A stretch of 63,530 bases of DNA, from NCBI RefSeq assembly GCF_001262505.1, contig NZ_KQ410745.1:1-63530 (forward strand), in the 5' to 3' direction. Both the position numbers and the translations under genes were made by a program. Origin of the DNA: Shinella sp. SUS2. Its GTDB lineage: Bacteria > Pseudomonadota > Alphaproteobacteria > Rhizobiales > Rhizobiaceae. The notes under the pieces were generated by a model. It did no database searches, was not told the DNA's origin, and saw nothing but the letters and a program-made list of their open reading frames with translations. Positions within the stretch are counted from its first letter, which is position 1. The number at the start of each line of letters is the position of its first letter. Shown here in pieces: positions 8,003 through 17,105 of the stretch.

Positions 8003-8638
8003 CTAGCATGTCTTCGACATTGCCTTAATCAATGCCGCGGCGGAAACTGCACCCGGATCGAGGTGGCCCAGGGACCGTTCGCGAACGTGCGCTGCGCGCC
8101 CCTTGGCTGCAACCATCGTGGCCGTCGCGGCAGCACCGTTGTCGGCCGCGGCAGTGACGGCGGACCAGAATTCATGTTTCGACTTGCCTTCAGCGAGGGC
8201 TGCCGTAGCCGCCTCGGCGGCTGGGAGCCAGACATCGAGCATGGTCTTGTCACCGCGCTGCGCCTTACCGCGGTCCCGAATGCCCTCCGAAATTGCAGCA
8301 AGTATGTCACGGAAGGCTTGAAGATCGAGCTCGTGACGGCCGATAAGCACCTGTGCCGCCCGGCGGAAACCCGTAGCGTAGAGGGGACCTGTCGAGGCGC
8401 CGACCGCGTCGAGGAAGCTCGTCGCCGTCGTCGATATCACGTCCGACGGGCTTGCCGTATCGACATCGAGTGTAGCGAGTGCCGTCGTCACCGCCTTGAA
8501 GCCGATCGACATGGTGATGCCGTGGTCCCCGTCGCCGATGGCGCCGTCAAGTTCCGAGAGGTGGTCCTTCTCTGCTTCGATCACCTGGGACATCCGTTCG
8601 AACATCCTGGCGAGAACCCGTGCCGCATTTTCCGACAT
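8003..8638 (-). CDS. dhaL: Dihydroxyacetone kinase subunit DhaL (first copy)
   Basis: ATP/ADP-binding subunit of a DhaK/DhaL-type kinase, 211 residues, all-helical fold. The Mg-nucleotide motif IGDGDHGITM near residue 35 carries the Asp residues that hold two Mg ions, and LDAVGASTGPLYATGFRRAA and NGAAATATMVAAKGRA match the barrel that cradles ADP. It is the last gene of the operon, 29 bp after the SorC-DhaK fusion, its likely partner. No DhaM phosphotransferase gene is present, so direct ATP use, as in DerK/LerK-type tetrulose kinases, is more likely than PEP-dependent phosphorylation. The substrate is inferred. Confidence 0.9.
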   Translation of the reverse strand: MSENAARVLARMFERMSQVIEAEKDHLSELDGAIGDGDHGITMSIGFKAVTTALATLDVDTASPSDVISTTATSFLDAVGASTGPLYATGFRRAAQVLIGRHELDLQAFRDILAAISEGIRDRGKAQRGDKTMLDVWLPAAEAATAALAEGKSKHEFWSAVTAAADNGAAATATMVAAKGRAAHVRERSLGHLDPGAVSAAALIKAMSKTC

Positions 8639-8667
8639 GTTTTCCTCCCCCTTTGATGCAGGCGGCC

Positions 8668-10785
8668 CTAGCCCTGCGTCGCACTTCCTGTTTCAGGCGC
8701 ATTGATGGTCAGGATCGCCGTCTGGCATGGATGGTGCAGCAGGTCGGTCAATTCCCGGTCGAGATGCATGATCGAGATGGAGGCGCCCACCATGTCGAGC
8801 GATGTACAATAGTGCCCAATCCAATTGGCCTCGATCGTGATGTTCTTGGCCGCCAGCCGCTGCGCCACCCGGCGGAACAGGATGTAGAGTTCCATCAACG
8901 GCGTTGCGCCGAAGGAATTGACCAGAACCGCCACCCGGTCACCGGGTTCCGCCTTCATTTCCTTGAAGATGGTGTCCATGATCGTATCGACGATCTCGTC
9001 GGCCGTGCGGATACGCTCGCGCGAAACGCCCGGCTCGCCGTGGATGCCCATGCCGAGCTCCATGTCCTCGGGCCCGATCTCGAAATTGTACCGTTGCGTC
9101 TGCGGCATGGAGCAGGATTCGAGCGCGACACCGACTGTGAAGGTGCGGTCGTTCGCCTTGCGAGTGACGGCCTCGCACTCGTCAAGCGTCATGCCGCGAT
9201 CACAGGCCGCCCCCGCCACCTTGAAGACGAAGAAGTTGCCGGCGACGCCGCGTCGTCCTTCCTTGTCCTCCACGGGAGACGAAACGACGTCGTCGGTGGT
9301 CAGCACTGTGCGAATCGAGATGCCTTGTTCTTCTGCGAGCTCGGCTGCCATTTCGAAGTTCATCACGTCGCCGGCGTAATTACCGTAGACGAAAAGCACA
9401 CCCGCTCCCCCCGAAGCGGCGACGGCGCATTTGGTGATTGGGTCCGGTGGCGGCGAGGAAAAGATGTTGCCGAGGGCGACCGCATCGGCAAGTCCCTTGC
9501 CGACATAGCCGACGAAGCAGGGCTCGTGCCCCGTGCCGCCACCGATGACGAGGCCTACCTTACCCTGTCGCGGGCCATTGCGCGCAACGAGTGCTCGACG
9601 TGACGTGCCAATGGGCTGGAGGTAGGGTTTGTGTGCGGCGATCAGGCCGTCCAGCATTTCTTCGACCACGTCATTGGGATTGTTGAGGAATTTCTTGACG
9701 CGCGTGCGATAGCTGTTGGCGACAGGTGCGCTCTTCTGGCGTTGTGAAAGTTTCCCGTCGAGGCTCGTCACCCCGTCAGCGCGCAGGATGCCGGCGCCGG
9801 TGGCAGCATCGGTCACCAGGACATTGGCATAGCCGCCACGCAATGCTGCCAGCAGGGCCGGCACCTTGTCGAAACCACCAGCGACGGCAACGCGCGTACC
9901 GATGCCGCGCAGCATTTCCAGCGAAATGCCGATCGTGCGGTCATCAAGAGGGCCGGCGACCGGACGGCCGCGCTCATCGATGAAGCGTCCGGCAAGCACA
10001 CCGGCCGCCCCCTTCGCCAGATAGTGCTGCAACGGCACGGATTCGAAGAAGCCGCTGGTGTGGATCGTCGAGTTGGGGCGGAGCGAGGAGATTCCGAAGA
10101 CGATGCGGTTGGCGCGGGCGAGTGTGTCGAACTGTTCGCGGATCAGTGGCTCGGCGAGCAGCAGATCGTGCATCTGGGCGGAGGCGACGACGGCGGGGGC
10201 GGTGATGTTGACACAGCGTGCCGAGATCGCCCGGGCAAGGGCGGCGGTTGTCAGTTCCGGCGTGTAGTTGAAGCTTGCCGTGGTGCCGCCCGTTGCCTGA
10301 ACGACGGTAACATCCTGTAGAGGAGCCATTTCCAGGTGCTCGCCGACCGAGAGGACCGTACGGCCCCAGGCGACGGCGAGCGTGTCGCCGGACTTGATCA
10401 TCTTGGAAAGCGCCTGCGCGCCAGCTGCCCCAAGCCGGCCGATCAGCGGACGTGAATCGTCATCGTTTGGTACGACGAGGCAGTCGGCGAGGCCGAAATG
10501 ACGCTTCAGTTCCTGCGCGATGGTGAGCGAGGCGAGGCGGGCGGGCTCGATGGAGATGTTGACGATGCCCTTCTCGCGGGCATCCGCGAGGTAGCTGTTG
10601 ACGGTGGCGCGCGACACACCCATCGCCTCGGCGATCTCGCCCTGCGTCATGCCGTCTTCGTAGTAGAGCCAGCAGGCCCAGACATAGGGGTCATCGCCAT
10701 AGCGCAGCGGAATCAAGTCTATGCCTTCCGGCCCGTTGCCCCGGCCGGGGCCGCCCTTGCGCGCTGCGGAAGTCTTCAATGCCAT
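8668..10785 (-). CDS. SorC-family regulator fused to dihydroxyacetone kinase subunit DhaK
   Basis: A 705-residue fusion. The N-terminal third to half is a SorC/CggR-type regulator: a helix-turn-helix (YEDGMTQGEIAEAMGVSRAT) near residues 40-60, then a sugar-phosphate-binding domain to about 330. After a short linker, residues from about 375 form a complete DhaK: GGGTGHEPCFVG, YAGDVMNF and GMGIHGEPG, whose His should hold the ketose covalently. One chain could therefore both phosphorylate a ketose and sense its product at DNA. ATG at 10785 matches the family start; the frame can extend to a TTG at 10827. It is followed by dhaL and preceded by a second DhaK/DhaL pair. NCBI uses the name bifunctional sugar-binding transcriptional regulator/DhaK for such proteins, from memory. 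Confidence 0.9.
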   Translation of the reverse strand: MALKTSAARKGGPGRGNGPEGIDLIPLRYGDDPYVWACWLYYEDGMTQGEIAEAMGVSRATVNSYLADAREKGIVNISIEPARLASLTIAQELKRHFGLADCLVVPNDDDSRPLIGRLGAAGAQALSKMIKSGDTLAVAWGRTVLSVGEHLEMAPLQDVTVVQATGGTTASFNYTPELTTAALARAISARCVNITAPAVVASAQMHDLLLAEPLIREQFDTLARANRIVFGISSLRPNSTIHTSGFFESVPLQHYLAKGAAGVLAGRFIDERGRPVAGPLDDRTIGISLEMLRGIGTRVAVAGGFDKVPALLAALRGGYANVLVTDAATGAGILRADGVTSLDGKLSQRQKSAPVANSYRTRVKKFLNNPNDVVEEMLDGLIAAHKPYLQPIGTSRRALVARNGPRQGKVGLVIGGGTGHEPCFVGYVGKGLADAVALGNIFSSPPPDPITKCAVAASGGAGVLFVYGNYAGDVMNFEMAAELAEEQGISIRTVLTTDDVVSSPVEDKEGRRGVAGNFFVFKVAGAACDRGMTLDECEAVTRKANDRTFTVGVALESCSMPQTQRYNFEIGPEDMELGMGIHGEPGVSRERIRTADEIVDTIMDTIFKEMKAEPGDRVAVLVNSFGATPLMELYILFRRVAQRLAAKNITIEANWIGHYCTSLDMVGASISIMHLDRELTDLLHHPCQTAILTINAPETGSATQG

Positions 10786-10921
10786 CGGTTTCGCTGGTCC
10801 CCCATCAGGCGGCGAAGATGAGAGCAACGCCGCCGGTTTGCAACATGCCTGGGCAAAAAAGCGGTGCGCGACCCGTCACAAAGGACAGGCCGCGCGTCCT
10901 GGGAGGACCTTTTCGCCCGGC

Positions 10922-11563
10922 TCAGGCAAGTCGTGCGCGCGCGCCGTCGGACAGTTCCTTGAGGATGATAGCGCAGGAGGTGGCGCCCGCATCCAATACG
11001 CCGAGCGAACGTTCGCCGAGACGGCTGGCGCGGCCGATCTTGGCCACGAGGTTGATTGTCGAGTCACGGCCGGTTTCTGCTGTAGCAACGAGGGCTTCCA
11101 GCGCCTCGCCGAACGACTTGCCATTCGCCGTCGCCGCGTCGAAAGCCTCGACTGCGGGCACGAAAGTATCGAGCAGCGTCTTGTCGCCGACCTTGGCCGA
11201 ACCGATCGACTGGATGCCAGCGAGGCCTGCGTGCAGCATCTTGCTATAGGCCGCGGCGTCGATCGTCTCGACACCCTCGATCGTTTCGGCGAACTCGGTG
11301 AACATGACGCCGTAGAGCGGACCCATCGAGCCGCCGATTTCCGTCATCAGCACCGTGCCGAGCGTGTCGAGAGACACGGCAAGCGAGGCATTCTTGTCCT
11401 TAAGACGCTCGGCGGCCATGCCAAAACCCTTGGCCATGTTCACGCCATGGTCACCGTCACCGATCTTGCCGTCGATCTCGCTGAGATAGGCACGGTTCTC
11501 GATAATCCGCTCGGCCATCGACAGAACGATGGCACCGGCGGAAGCATTGTCGAAGGTCTGCAT
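10922..11563 (-). CDS. dhaL: Dihydroxyacetone kinase subunit DhaL (second copy)
   Basis: Nucleotide-binding kinase subunit of 213 residues, paralogous to the copy at 8003-8638. The Mg-ADP motif IGDGDHGVNMAKGFG and the segment MTEIGGSMGPLYGVMF are intact. It follows the stand-alone dhaK gene by 13 bp and should be its partner. Having two complete DhaK/DhaL sets in one operon suggests two stereochemically different ketoses (for example D- and L-erythrulose or dihydroxyacetone), or a kinase plus a sensor; this is inference. Confidence 0.9.
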   Translation of the reverse strand: MQTFDNASAGAIVLSMAERIIENRAYLSEIDGKIGDGDHGVNMAKGFGMAAERLKDKNASLAVSLDTLGTVLMTEIGGSMGPLYGVMFTEFAETIEGVETIDAAAYSKMLHAGLAGIQSIGSAKVGDKTLLDTFVPAVEAFDAATANGKSFGEALEALVATAETGRDSTINLVAKIGRASRLGERSLGVLDAGATSCAIILKELSDGARARLA

Positions 11564-11576
11564 ATGTCTTCCTCCG

Positions 11577-12569
11577 TTACAGGATCATCGTGCAACGCGT
11601 CTCGACGTCGAGCAGCGTCTTCAGTTCGTCGTCGAGCGCCATGACGGTCAGCGTTGCGCCGACCATTTCCAGCGAAGTGAAGTAATTGCCGATCCAGGTT
11701 TTGCGGATTTTCAGGCCACGGGCCGAAATCTCGCTCTCGATCGTGTCGTTGAGGATATAGAGCTCGTTGAGCGGTGTTGCGCCCAGACCCGAAACGAGCA
11801 CGGCGACCTCGGTGCCCTCAGGCAGTTTGTGATCGTCGAGCACGATCTTCACCATGTCCCTGGCGACCTCGTCGGCCGTCTTCAGCTTTTCGACGCGTAC
11901 GCCCGGTTCGCCGTGATGGCCGATACCGACCTCCATCGTGCCGGGCTCGATCTGGAAATTCGGATGGCCGACGGCCGGCAGCGTGCAGGGGCCGAGGCCC
12001 ACGCCGATCGAGCGGCAATTATCGATTGCCTTCTGCGCAGTGGCGCGGACTTCTTCGAGGCTGGCGCCGGTCGCAGCCTTGGCGCCGCCCATCTTCCACA
12101 TGAAGATCTCGCCGGCGACACCGCGGCGCTTCTCGCGCTCCTCCGGCGGGGCGGAGCAGACGTCGTCGTTGGCGACGACGGTCACGACCTCGATCCCGTC
12201 CTTGGCAGCAAGCTTCGTTGCCATCTTCACATTCATGTTGTCGCCGGCATAGTTGCCGTAGAGGACGACGACGCCCTTACCGCCGTTCGCCTCGCGGATA
12301 GCGTCATGAAAACTCTTGGCTGTCGGCGAGGAGAAGAGCTCGCCGACAGCAACGGCGTCGAGCATGTTCCTGCCGGTGTAGCCGATGAAGGCCGGCTCGT
12401 GGCCGGAACCACCGCCCGTCACCACGCCGACCTTGCCAGCAAAGGGGGCATCCTTGGCGACGACGACGCGTGGGTTTTCCGCAAGGCGCACGATGTCCGA
12501 ATGAGCCTTGATGAAGCCCTTGACGGTATCTTCGACCACCAGGTCCGGATCGTTGATGAAACGCTGCAT
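11577..12569 (-). CDS. dhaK: Dihydroxyacetone/tetrulose kinase subunit DhaK
   Basis: Ketose-binding kinase subunit of 330 residues, close to the usual DhaK length. GGGSGHEPAFIG, YAGDNMNV and VGIGHHGEPG supply the two catalytic-site residues and the His that forms a hemiaminal with the substrate. The start at 12569 has AGAGGA about seven bases upstream and gives the typical MQRFIND opening; an in-frame start at 12584 would overlap the SDR stop by 4 bp. It sits between the polyol dehydrogenase and its DhaL subunit, so it probably phosphorylates the ketose made by that dehydrogenase. Confidence 0.92.
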   Translation of the reverse strand: MQRFINDPDLVVEDTVKGFIKAHSDIVRLAENPRVVVAKDAPFAGKVGVVTGGGSGHEPAFIGYTGRNMLDAVAVGELFSSPTAKSFHDAIREANGGKGVVVLYGNYAGDNMNVKMATKLAAKDGIEVVTVVANDDVCSAPPEEREKRRGVAGEIFMWKMGGAKAATGASLEEVRATAQKAIDNCRSIGVGLGPCTLPAVGHPNFQIEPGTMEVGIGHHGEPGVRVEKLKTADEVARDMVKIVLDDHKLPEGTEVAVLVSGLGATPLNELYILNDTIESEISARGLKIRKTWIGNYFTSLEMVGATLTVMALDDELKTLLDVETRCTMIL

Positions 12570-12580
12570 GATAAGTCCTC

Positions 12581-13354
12581 TCACAGAATGGTATAGCCGC
12601 CGTCGATCAGGAGATCGGCGCCGTTGATCATGTCGGCGCCCGGCGAGGCCAGGAAAACGGCGGCGGCGGCAATCTCTTCCGGGAACGCGAAACGGCCAGT
12701 GGGGATGCGCTTCTTCGCATTCTCCCCCTTCTCGCCGGCCCAGGCCTGCTTGCCCAGTTCAGTGAGAACGATGGTGGGCGAAATCGTGTTGACGGTAATG
12801 CCGTGTTTGCCCCATTCGGCGGCGAAGGTCTTGGACATGCCGATGACGCCGAACTTTGAGGCGCAGTAGGCGACATGCTCCTCGATGGCGACCGTGCCGG
12901 CCTGCGAGGCGAGGTTGACGATCTTGCCGCCCCTGCCGGCCGCGATCATGCGGCGGCCGACCGCCTTGGTGATCAGGAAGCTGCCCTTGAGGTTGATGTC
13001 GATCGTCCTGTCCCACTGGGAAAGCGTCAGGTCTTCGGCCGGGGCAAGCGCGACGATGCCGGCACTATTGACCGCGATATCGATGCCGCCAAAGGTTTCG
13101 ACCACATCATCAACGGCCTTTTCGACGGAGGCCGGGCTGGAAACGTCGCAGACGAAGGGCTTTGCCGAACCGCCGAGTTCTTCCGCCTTCGCCTTGGCGA
13201 CATCGGCATTGATGTCGAGCACGGCGACTTTGGCGCCCTTGGCCGCAAAGGCGGCGGCGATAGCCGCGCCGATGCCGGAGGCGCCGCCGGTGACGAGCGC
13301 GACCCTGCCGTCGAGCGGGAAGTTGAGATCGATCTTGGGAGGTGTGTCGGACAT
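12581..13354 (-). CDS. Short-chain polyol dehydrogenase (D-threitol/arabitol dehydrogenase-like)
   Basis: NAD(P)-dependent dehydrogenase of 257 residues. The nucleotide motif TGGASGIG lies near residue 24, NSAG near 100, the catalytic Ser in ASQAGT, and Tyr/Lys in YCASK. The C-terminal GGYTIL is typical of the family. Its setting between a ribose-type transporter and DhaK/DhaL genes matches GolD/DthD enzymes that oxidise D-threitol or a related polyol to a ketose for phosphorylation; this substrate is inferred from context. The start at 13354 has GAAGG upstream; the longer frame to 13393 begins inside the intergenic hairpin. Confidence 0.9.
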   Translation of the reverse strand: MSDTPPKIDLNFPLDGRVALVTGGASGIGAAIAAAFAAKGAKVAVLDINADVAKAKAEELGGSAKPFVCDVSSPASVEKAVDDVVETFGGIDIAVNSAGIVALAPAEDLTLSQWDRTIDINLKGSFLITKAVGRRMIAAGRGGKIVNLASQAGTVAIEEHVAYCASKFGVIGMSKTFAAEWGKHGITVNTISPTIVLTELGKQAWAGEKGENAKKRIPTGRFAFPEEIAAAAVFLASPGADMINGADLLIDGGYTIL

Positions 13355-13381
13355 CGGTTCAGCCTTCGAAGGGTTGGGAAA

Positions 13382-13405
13382 GCGGGGCGACACTCGCCGC
13401 CCCGC
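13382..13405. terminator. GC hairpin after the sugar-binding-protein gene
   Basis: GCGGGGCG at 13382-13389 pairs perfectly with CGCCCCGC at 13398-13405 across an 8-nt loop. It lies 9 bp beyond the binding-protein stop and ahead of the SDR gene, with no T-run, so it more likely protects the upstream message or partly attenuates than fully terminates. Confidence 0.55.
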
Positions 13406-13414
13406 AGATGGTTG

Positions 13415-14401
13415 TTACTTGCGCATTTCCAGGAGCTTATCGACGTTCTCCGCCGTGACCGGCGTCCACGGAACATTGTACTCCTTGTCCTTGCCGTCGT
13501 TGAACGGCATGTCCGGATACTGTGCCCAGATATCGGACTGCGGCTTATAGTCGCCCTTCTTGGCGTGGAGGATCGCAAGGTCTAGTGCACCCTGTGCCTG
13601 GGCGCGGGCGTCCTGCAGGATCGAGGTGATCGTGCCTTCCTTGACGGCTGTCAGCGCGTCCGTGATGCCGTCGATGCCGGCAATCGCGAAATCCTCTGTC
13701 TTCAGGCCGGCGGACTTGATCGCTTCGACGGCGCCGAGCGCCATTTCATCGTTCTGGCCGATGACGCCGTTGATCTGGCCGGGATGCGAGGTCAGCCAGT
13801 TCTCCATCAGCGTCTGGGCTTCGGCGCGCGACCAGTTGGCGGTCTGCTGCTCGAGAACCTTGACGTCGGGGCATTCGGCAAGCGCCTTCTGGTTGCCTTC
13901 CAGGCGCGAGATCTGCGCGGACTGGCCGATCGGGCCTTCGATGATCACGACATTGCCCTTGCAACCGATCTTGTCGAGCACTGCCTTGGCTTCCATGTAG
14001 CCGGAGATCGTGTCGTCGGAACCGACATAGGAGGAGAGCAGGTCGGAGTTTACGCGGGTGTTGGAGCCGATGACGGGAATGCCGGCGTCATGGGCAGCCT
14101 GTACGGCGGTAGCGCCGGCTTCGATGTCGATCGGCACGAAGATGATCGCGTTGAACTTCTGGGTGATCATCGTGTTGAACTGTTCCTGCTGGACCAGCGC
14201 ATCGTAGCGGCCGTCGAAAACGGTCAGTTCGACTTCGCCGCTCTTCACGGCCGGGTGTTCCTCAAGCGCTGCGGACCAGATCTGCATGAATTCCGCGTTG
14301 AGGCCGTAAGGCGCCGCGCCGATCTTCAGCTTCTCCTGGGCCAGGGCGGACGAGGCGAGCAGCACCGTCGCAGAGGCAAGTGCGATCATCAGTTTCTTCA
14401 T
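13415..14401 (-). CDS. Ribose-type ABC transporter sugar-binding protein
   Basis: Periplasmic binding protein of 328 residues (RbsB family, Peripla_BP_4 fold). The signal peptide MKKLMIALASATVLLASSALA ends at a clear AxA site after about 21 residues. Later segments such as MITQKFNAIIFVPID, AAHDAGIPVIGSNT and GVIGQNDEMALGAVEAIKSAG are the familiar hinge and ligand-cleft motifs. It is the third gene after the ATPase and permease, preceded by a short hairpin at 14455-14474. Context points to a polyol ligand such as a tetritol; the sequence alone cannot fix it. Confidence 0.93.
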   Translation of the reverse strand: MKKLMIALASATVLLASSALAQEKLKIGAAPYGLNAEFMQIWSAALEEHPAVKSGEVELTVFDGRYDALVQQEQFNTMITQKFNAIIFVPIDIEAGATAVQAAHDAGIPVIGSNTRVNSDLLSSYVGSDDTISGYMEAKAVLDKIGCKGNVVIIEGPIGQSAQISRLEGNQKALAECPDVKVLEQQTANWSRAEAQTLMENWLTSHPGQINGVIGQNDEMALGAVEAIKSAGLKTEDFAIAGIDGITDALTAVKEGTITSILQDARAQAQGALDLAILHAKKGDYKPQSDIWAQYPDMPFNDGKDKEYNVPWTPVTAENVDKLLEMRK

Positions 14402-14454
14402 GTCATTCTCCTCCTTTGAGAATTGCGGCCGCTCTCAGGCGTGCCGTTCGTCCG

Positions 14455-14474
14455 CGGGCGTGGGAAGACGCCCG
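14455..14474. repeat. Short stem-loop between permease and binding-protein genes
   Basis: CGGGCGT at 14455-14461 pairs with ACGCCCG at 14468-14474 over a 6-nt loop. It lies 12 bp past the permease stop. It may influence relative expression of permease and binding protein. Confidence 0.4.
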
Positions 14475-14485
14475 GTTTCTTCGGG

Positions 14486-15508
14486 CTAGAGGCCCTGATT
14501 TCGCTTCTGGTCGAGCATGACGGCACCGACGATGAGGGCGCCCTTGAGGACCTGCTGGTAGTAGGACTGGATGCCCATGAGATCGAGGCCGTTGTTCATG
14601 ACGCCGATGATGAGGGCGCCGATCAGTGTTCCCGTCACCCGGCCAACGCCGCCCGAAAGGCTGGTGCCGCCGATGACGACCGCCGCGATGGCATCGAGCT
14701 CGTAGGCGATGCCGGCCTGTGGCAGGGCCGAACCCGTGCGGGCCGAGAGGATCATGCCGGCAAGGCCCGACAGCGCACCCGAGATAACGTAGACCATGAA
14801 GCGGATGCGGCTGACGTTGAGGCCTGAGGTCTTGGCCGCATGCGGGTTGCCGCCGACGGCATAGATGTAGCGGCCGAAGCGCGTGCGGGTCAGGACCCAC
14901 CAGGAGACGCCGAAGACCAGGGCGAGCAGGATGACTGGCATCGGGATGCCAAGGATGTTGCCCGTGCCGATCCAGCGGAATTCCGGGCTGAGGCCGGGCA
15001 CCGGCTTGCCACCGCCATAGATCAGCGTGGCGCCGCGGGCGGCCGAGAGCATGCCGAGCGTCGCCACGAAGGCGGGCACGGAAAAGCGTGAGACGATGAA
15101 ACCCACCAGCGCGCCGCAGGCAACGCCCACGAGAATGCCGGCTGCGAGCGCCACGACCATGGGATAGGGTGCACCGGCAATGCCTGCCGTTGCCGAACTG
15201 GTCACGAAGCTCGCGCTCACCATGCCGGCGAGTGCGACGACCGAGCCCACAGAAAGGTCGATGCCGCGTGTCAGGATGACGAAGGTCATGCCGATCGCGA
15301 GAATGCCATTGATCGACGTCTGGAGCAGTACGTTGGAAATGTTGCCCGGCGTCAGGAAGAATTCGTTCGACAATGCGAGAATGCCGACCAGCAGCAGGAA
15401 GGCGAGGAAGATGCCGTATTCCTGCAGGATCAGCTTGCGGCGGTCGGAATTCAGCCAGCTGCTGGCGGTGTTGTTTTCTGCACTGGACACGGTGTCACCT
15501 CTTGCCAT
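14486..15508 (-). CDS. Ribose-type ABC transporter permease
   Basis: Inner-membrane permease of 340 residues (RbsC family) with about eight to ten hydrophobic segments after a cytoplasmic N-terminus. TFVILTRGIDLSVGSVVALAGM and AVVIGGTSLSGGVGRVTGTLIGALIIG are the two signature regions of this family. It lies 36 bp after the ATPase gene and should form the homodimeric channel for the cluster's polyol importer. Confidence 0.94.
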   Translation of the reverse strand: MARGDTVSSAENNTASSWLNSDRRKLILQEYGIFLAFLLLVGILALSNEFFLTPGNISNVLLQTSINGILAIGMTFVILTRGIDLSVGSVVALAGMVSASFVTSSATAGIAGAPYPMVVALAAGILVGVACGALVGFIVSRFSVPAFVATLGMLSAARGATLIYGGGKPVPGLSPEFRWIGTGNILGIPMPVILLALVFGVSWWVLTRTRFGRYIYAVGGNPHAAKTSGLNVSRIRFMVYVISGALSGLAGMILSARTGSALPQAGIAYELDAIAAVVIGGTSLSGGVGRVTGTLIGALIIGVMNNGLDLMGIQSYYQQVLKGALIVGAVMLDQKRNQGL

Positions 15509-15544
15509 GCGGGGGTCGATGCGTCGCTTGGGGTCTCGTTTCCG

Positions 15545-17023
15545 TCAGGTCGACAGATGCACGAGGGACTGGGCATCGGTCTCGCGCCGGTCATGGATGC
15601 CGGCGGACCGTCCCTGGCGCATCACGAGGATGCGGTCGGACATTCCCAGAATTTCGTCGATTTCGGAGGAGATCATCACGACCGTGCCGCCGGCCGCGGC
15701 AAAATCGCAGATGACGCGGTAGATCTCGCGCTTGGCGCCCACATCGACGCCGCGGGTCGGCTCGTCGAGCAGCAGCACGCGCGGCTGGCGCAGGAACCAC
15801 TTGCCGAGCACGACCTTTTGCTGGTTGCCGCCCGACAGGCCGGAGACCGGCATCGTGTCTCGCGCCGCCTTGATGGCAAAGCGGGCGATCATGTCGGCGC
15901 TGGCGGCCTGCTCGTTGCTCTTGCGCATCACGAAGGCCGGGCTCATTTCCGGCAGGCTGGCCAGGCAGATATTGTTGCGCACGCTGTCCGTCAGGTTGAG
16001 GCCCGTGACCTTGCGATCCTCGGTGACAAAGGCGATGCCCTCTGCCATGGCGTCGGACGGCTGGCGGATCGTCACGGCCGTGCCGTCGAGGCGGATGTCG
16101 CCCGCCGACGGGCGATCCATGCCGAAAAGACAATTGAAGATTTCTGTGCGCCCCGAGCCCATCAGCCCGTAGATGCCGAAAATCTCGCCCTTGTGGGCGG
16201 TAAACGAGATGTCTTCGATCTTGCCGGGGGCCGACAGGCCCGTCACCTCAAGGCCGGCGATCTCGGTCGGCGTGTTGGTCTTGATATACTCCTCGCCGAG
16301 CTCGCGGCCGACGATCATCCGGATGAGGCCGGGCCGATCGATGTCGGCAAGTTTGCCGGCTCCGACGAAGCCGCCGTCGCGGAACACCGTGTAGCTGTCG
16401 GCGATCTGGAAGATCTCCGAAAGACGGTGCGAGACATAGACGATGCCCTTGCCCTCTGCCTTCAGGCGCTCGATCGCAGAAAAAAGGTGCTGTGCCTCCT
16501 TTTCGCCGATCGCCGATGTCGGCTCGTCCATGAAGATGACGTCTGCCTCGTGGCTCAGCGCCTTGGCGATCTCGACCAGCTGCATCTGCGCGACCGAGAG
16601 GTTCATCATGTATTGCGTGGCGGAAATGCTGAACTCGAGGCGGTCGAGCAGCGCCTGCGCATTGCGGTTCATCGTCTTGAAATCGATGCCGCCGAAGCGG
16701 GCGGAGGGCTCGCGGCCGAGATAGATGTTTTCCGCCACTGTCATGTGCGGAACCGGGCTCAGCTCCTGCTCAATGATGGCGATGCCGGAGCGAAGCGCTT
16801 CGGCCGGATTGCCGAATTCCACCGGGTTGCCGCGATGCAGGATCGTGCCGCCGTCGCGCTTGTGGATGCCCATGAGGATGGAAAGGAACGTCGATTTGCC
16901 TGCGCCGTTGCCGCCGCACAGCGCGTGCACCGAGCCGGCTTCCAGCTCAAAGCGGCCGTCGCGAAGTGCGGCAACGCCGCCAAAGGACTTTTTCAGGCCT
17001 TCCACTTTCAAAAGCGGACCCAT
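15545..17023 (-). CDS. Ribose-type ABC transporter ATP-binding protein
   Basis: Tandem-domain ATPase of 492 residues (RbsA family) that powers the importer. The first half has Walker A GGNGAGKST and Walker B DVIFMDEPTSAI; the second half has the degenerate A-loop GLMGSGRTE and the signature LSGGNQQKVVLGKW with LLLDEPTRGVDVG. The start at 17023 has GGAGGA four bases before the ATG; the frame can be read to 17050 but without a good site. It is the first gene of an eight-gene operon reading leftward to 8003, behind the promoter and operator at 17069-17137. Confidence 0.95.
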   Translation of the reverse strand: MGPLLKVEGLKKSFGGVAALRDGRFELEAGSVHALCGGNGAGKSTFLSILMGIHKRDGGTILHRGNPVEFGNPAEALRSGIAIIEQELSPVPHMTVAENIYLGREPSARFGGIDFKTMNRNAQALLDRLEFSISATQYMMNLSVAQMQLVEIAKALSHEADVIFMDEPTSAIGEKEAQHLFSAIERLKAEGKGIVYVSHRLSEIFQIADSYTVFRDGGFVGAGKLADIDRPGLIRMIVGRELGEEYIKTNTPTEIAGLEVTGLSAPGKIEDISFTAHKGEIFGIYGLMGSGRTEIFNCLFGMDRPSAGDIRLDGTAVTIRQPSDAMAEGIAFVTEDRKVTGLNLTDSVRNNICLASLPEMSPAFVMRKSNEQAASADMIARFAIKAARDTMPVSGLSGGNQQKVVLGKWFLRQPRVLLLDEPTRGVDVGAKREIYRVICDFAAAGGTVVMISSEIDEILGMSDRILVMRQGRSAGIHDRRETDAQSLVHLST

Positions 17024-17068
17024 GCATTCCTCCACGCATTTCCGCGACACTCCCTCATCGCGCTTTAC

Positions 17069-17098
17069 AAAATATGTTTATCTATCGACAAATGTCAA
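17069..17098 (-). promoter_or_regulatory. Sigma-70-type promoter of the polyol operon
   Basis: On the minus strand, TTGACA (17098-17093) and TATTTT (17074-17069) are separated by 18 bp, 46 bp before the ATPase start codon. The -35 box overlaps a GACA-AA-TGTC element at 17087-17096 that resembles the neighbouring operator half-sites, so repression by the SorC-DhaK fusion is plausible. Confidence 0.6.
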
Positions 17099-17105
17099 TC
17101 GTAAG

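Noticed and set aside
15557..17104. 515-residue open frame opposite the RbsA-type ATPase
   Set aside because: It mirrors a well-supported ATPase gene and has no recognisable domain.
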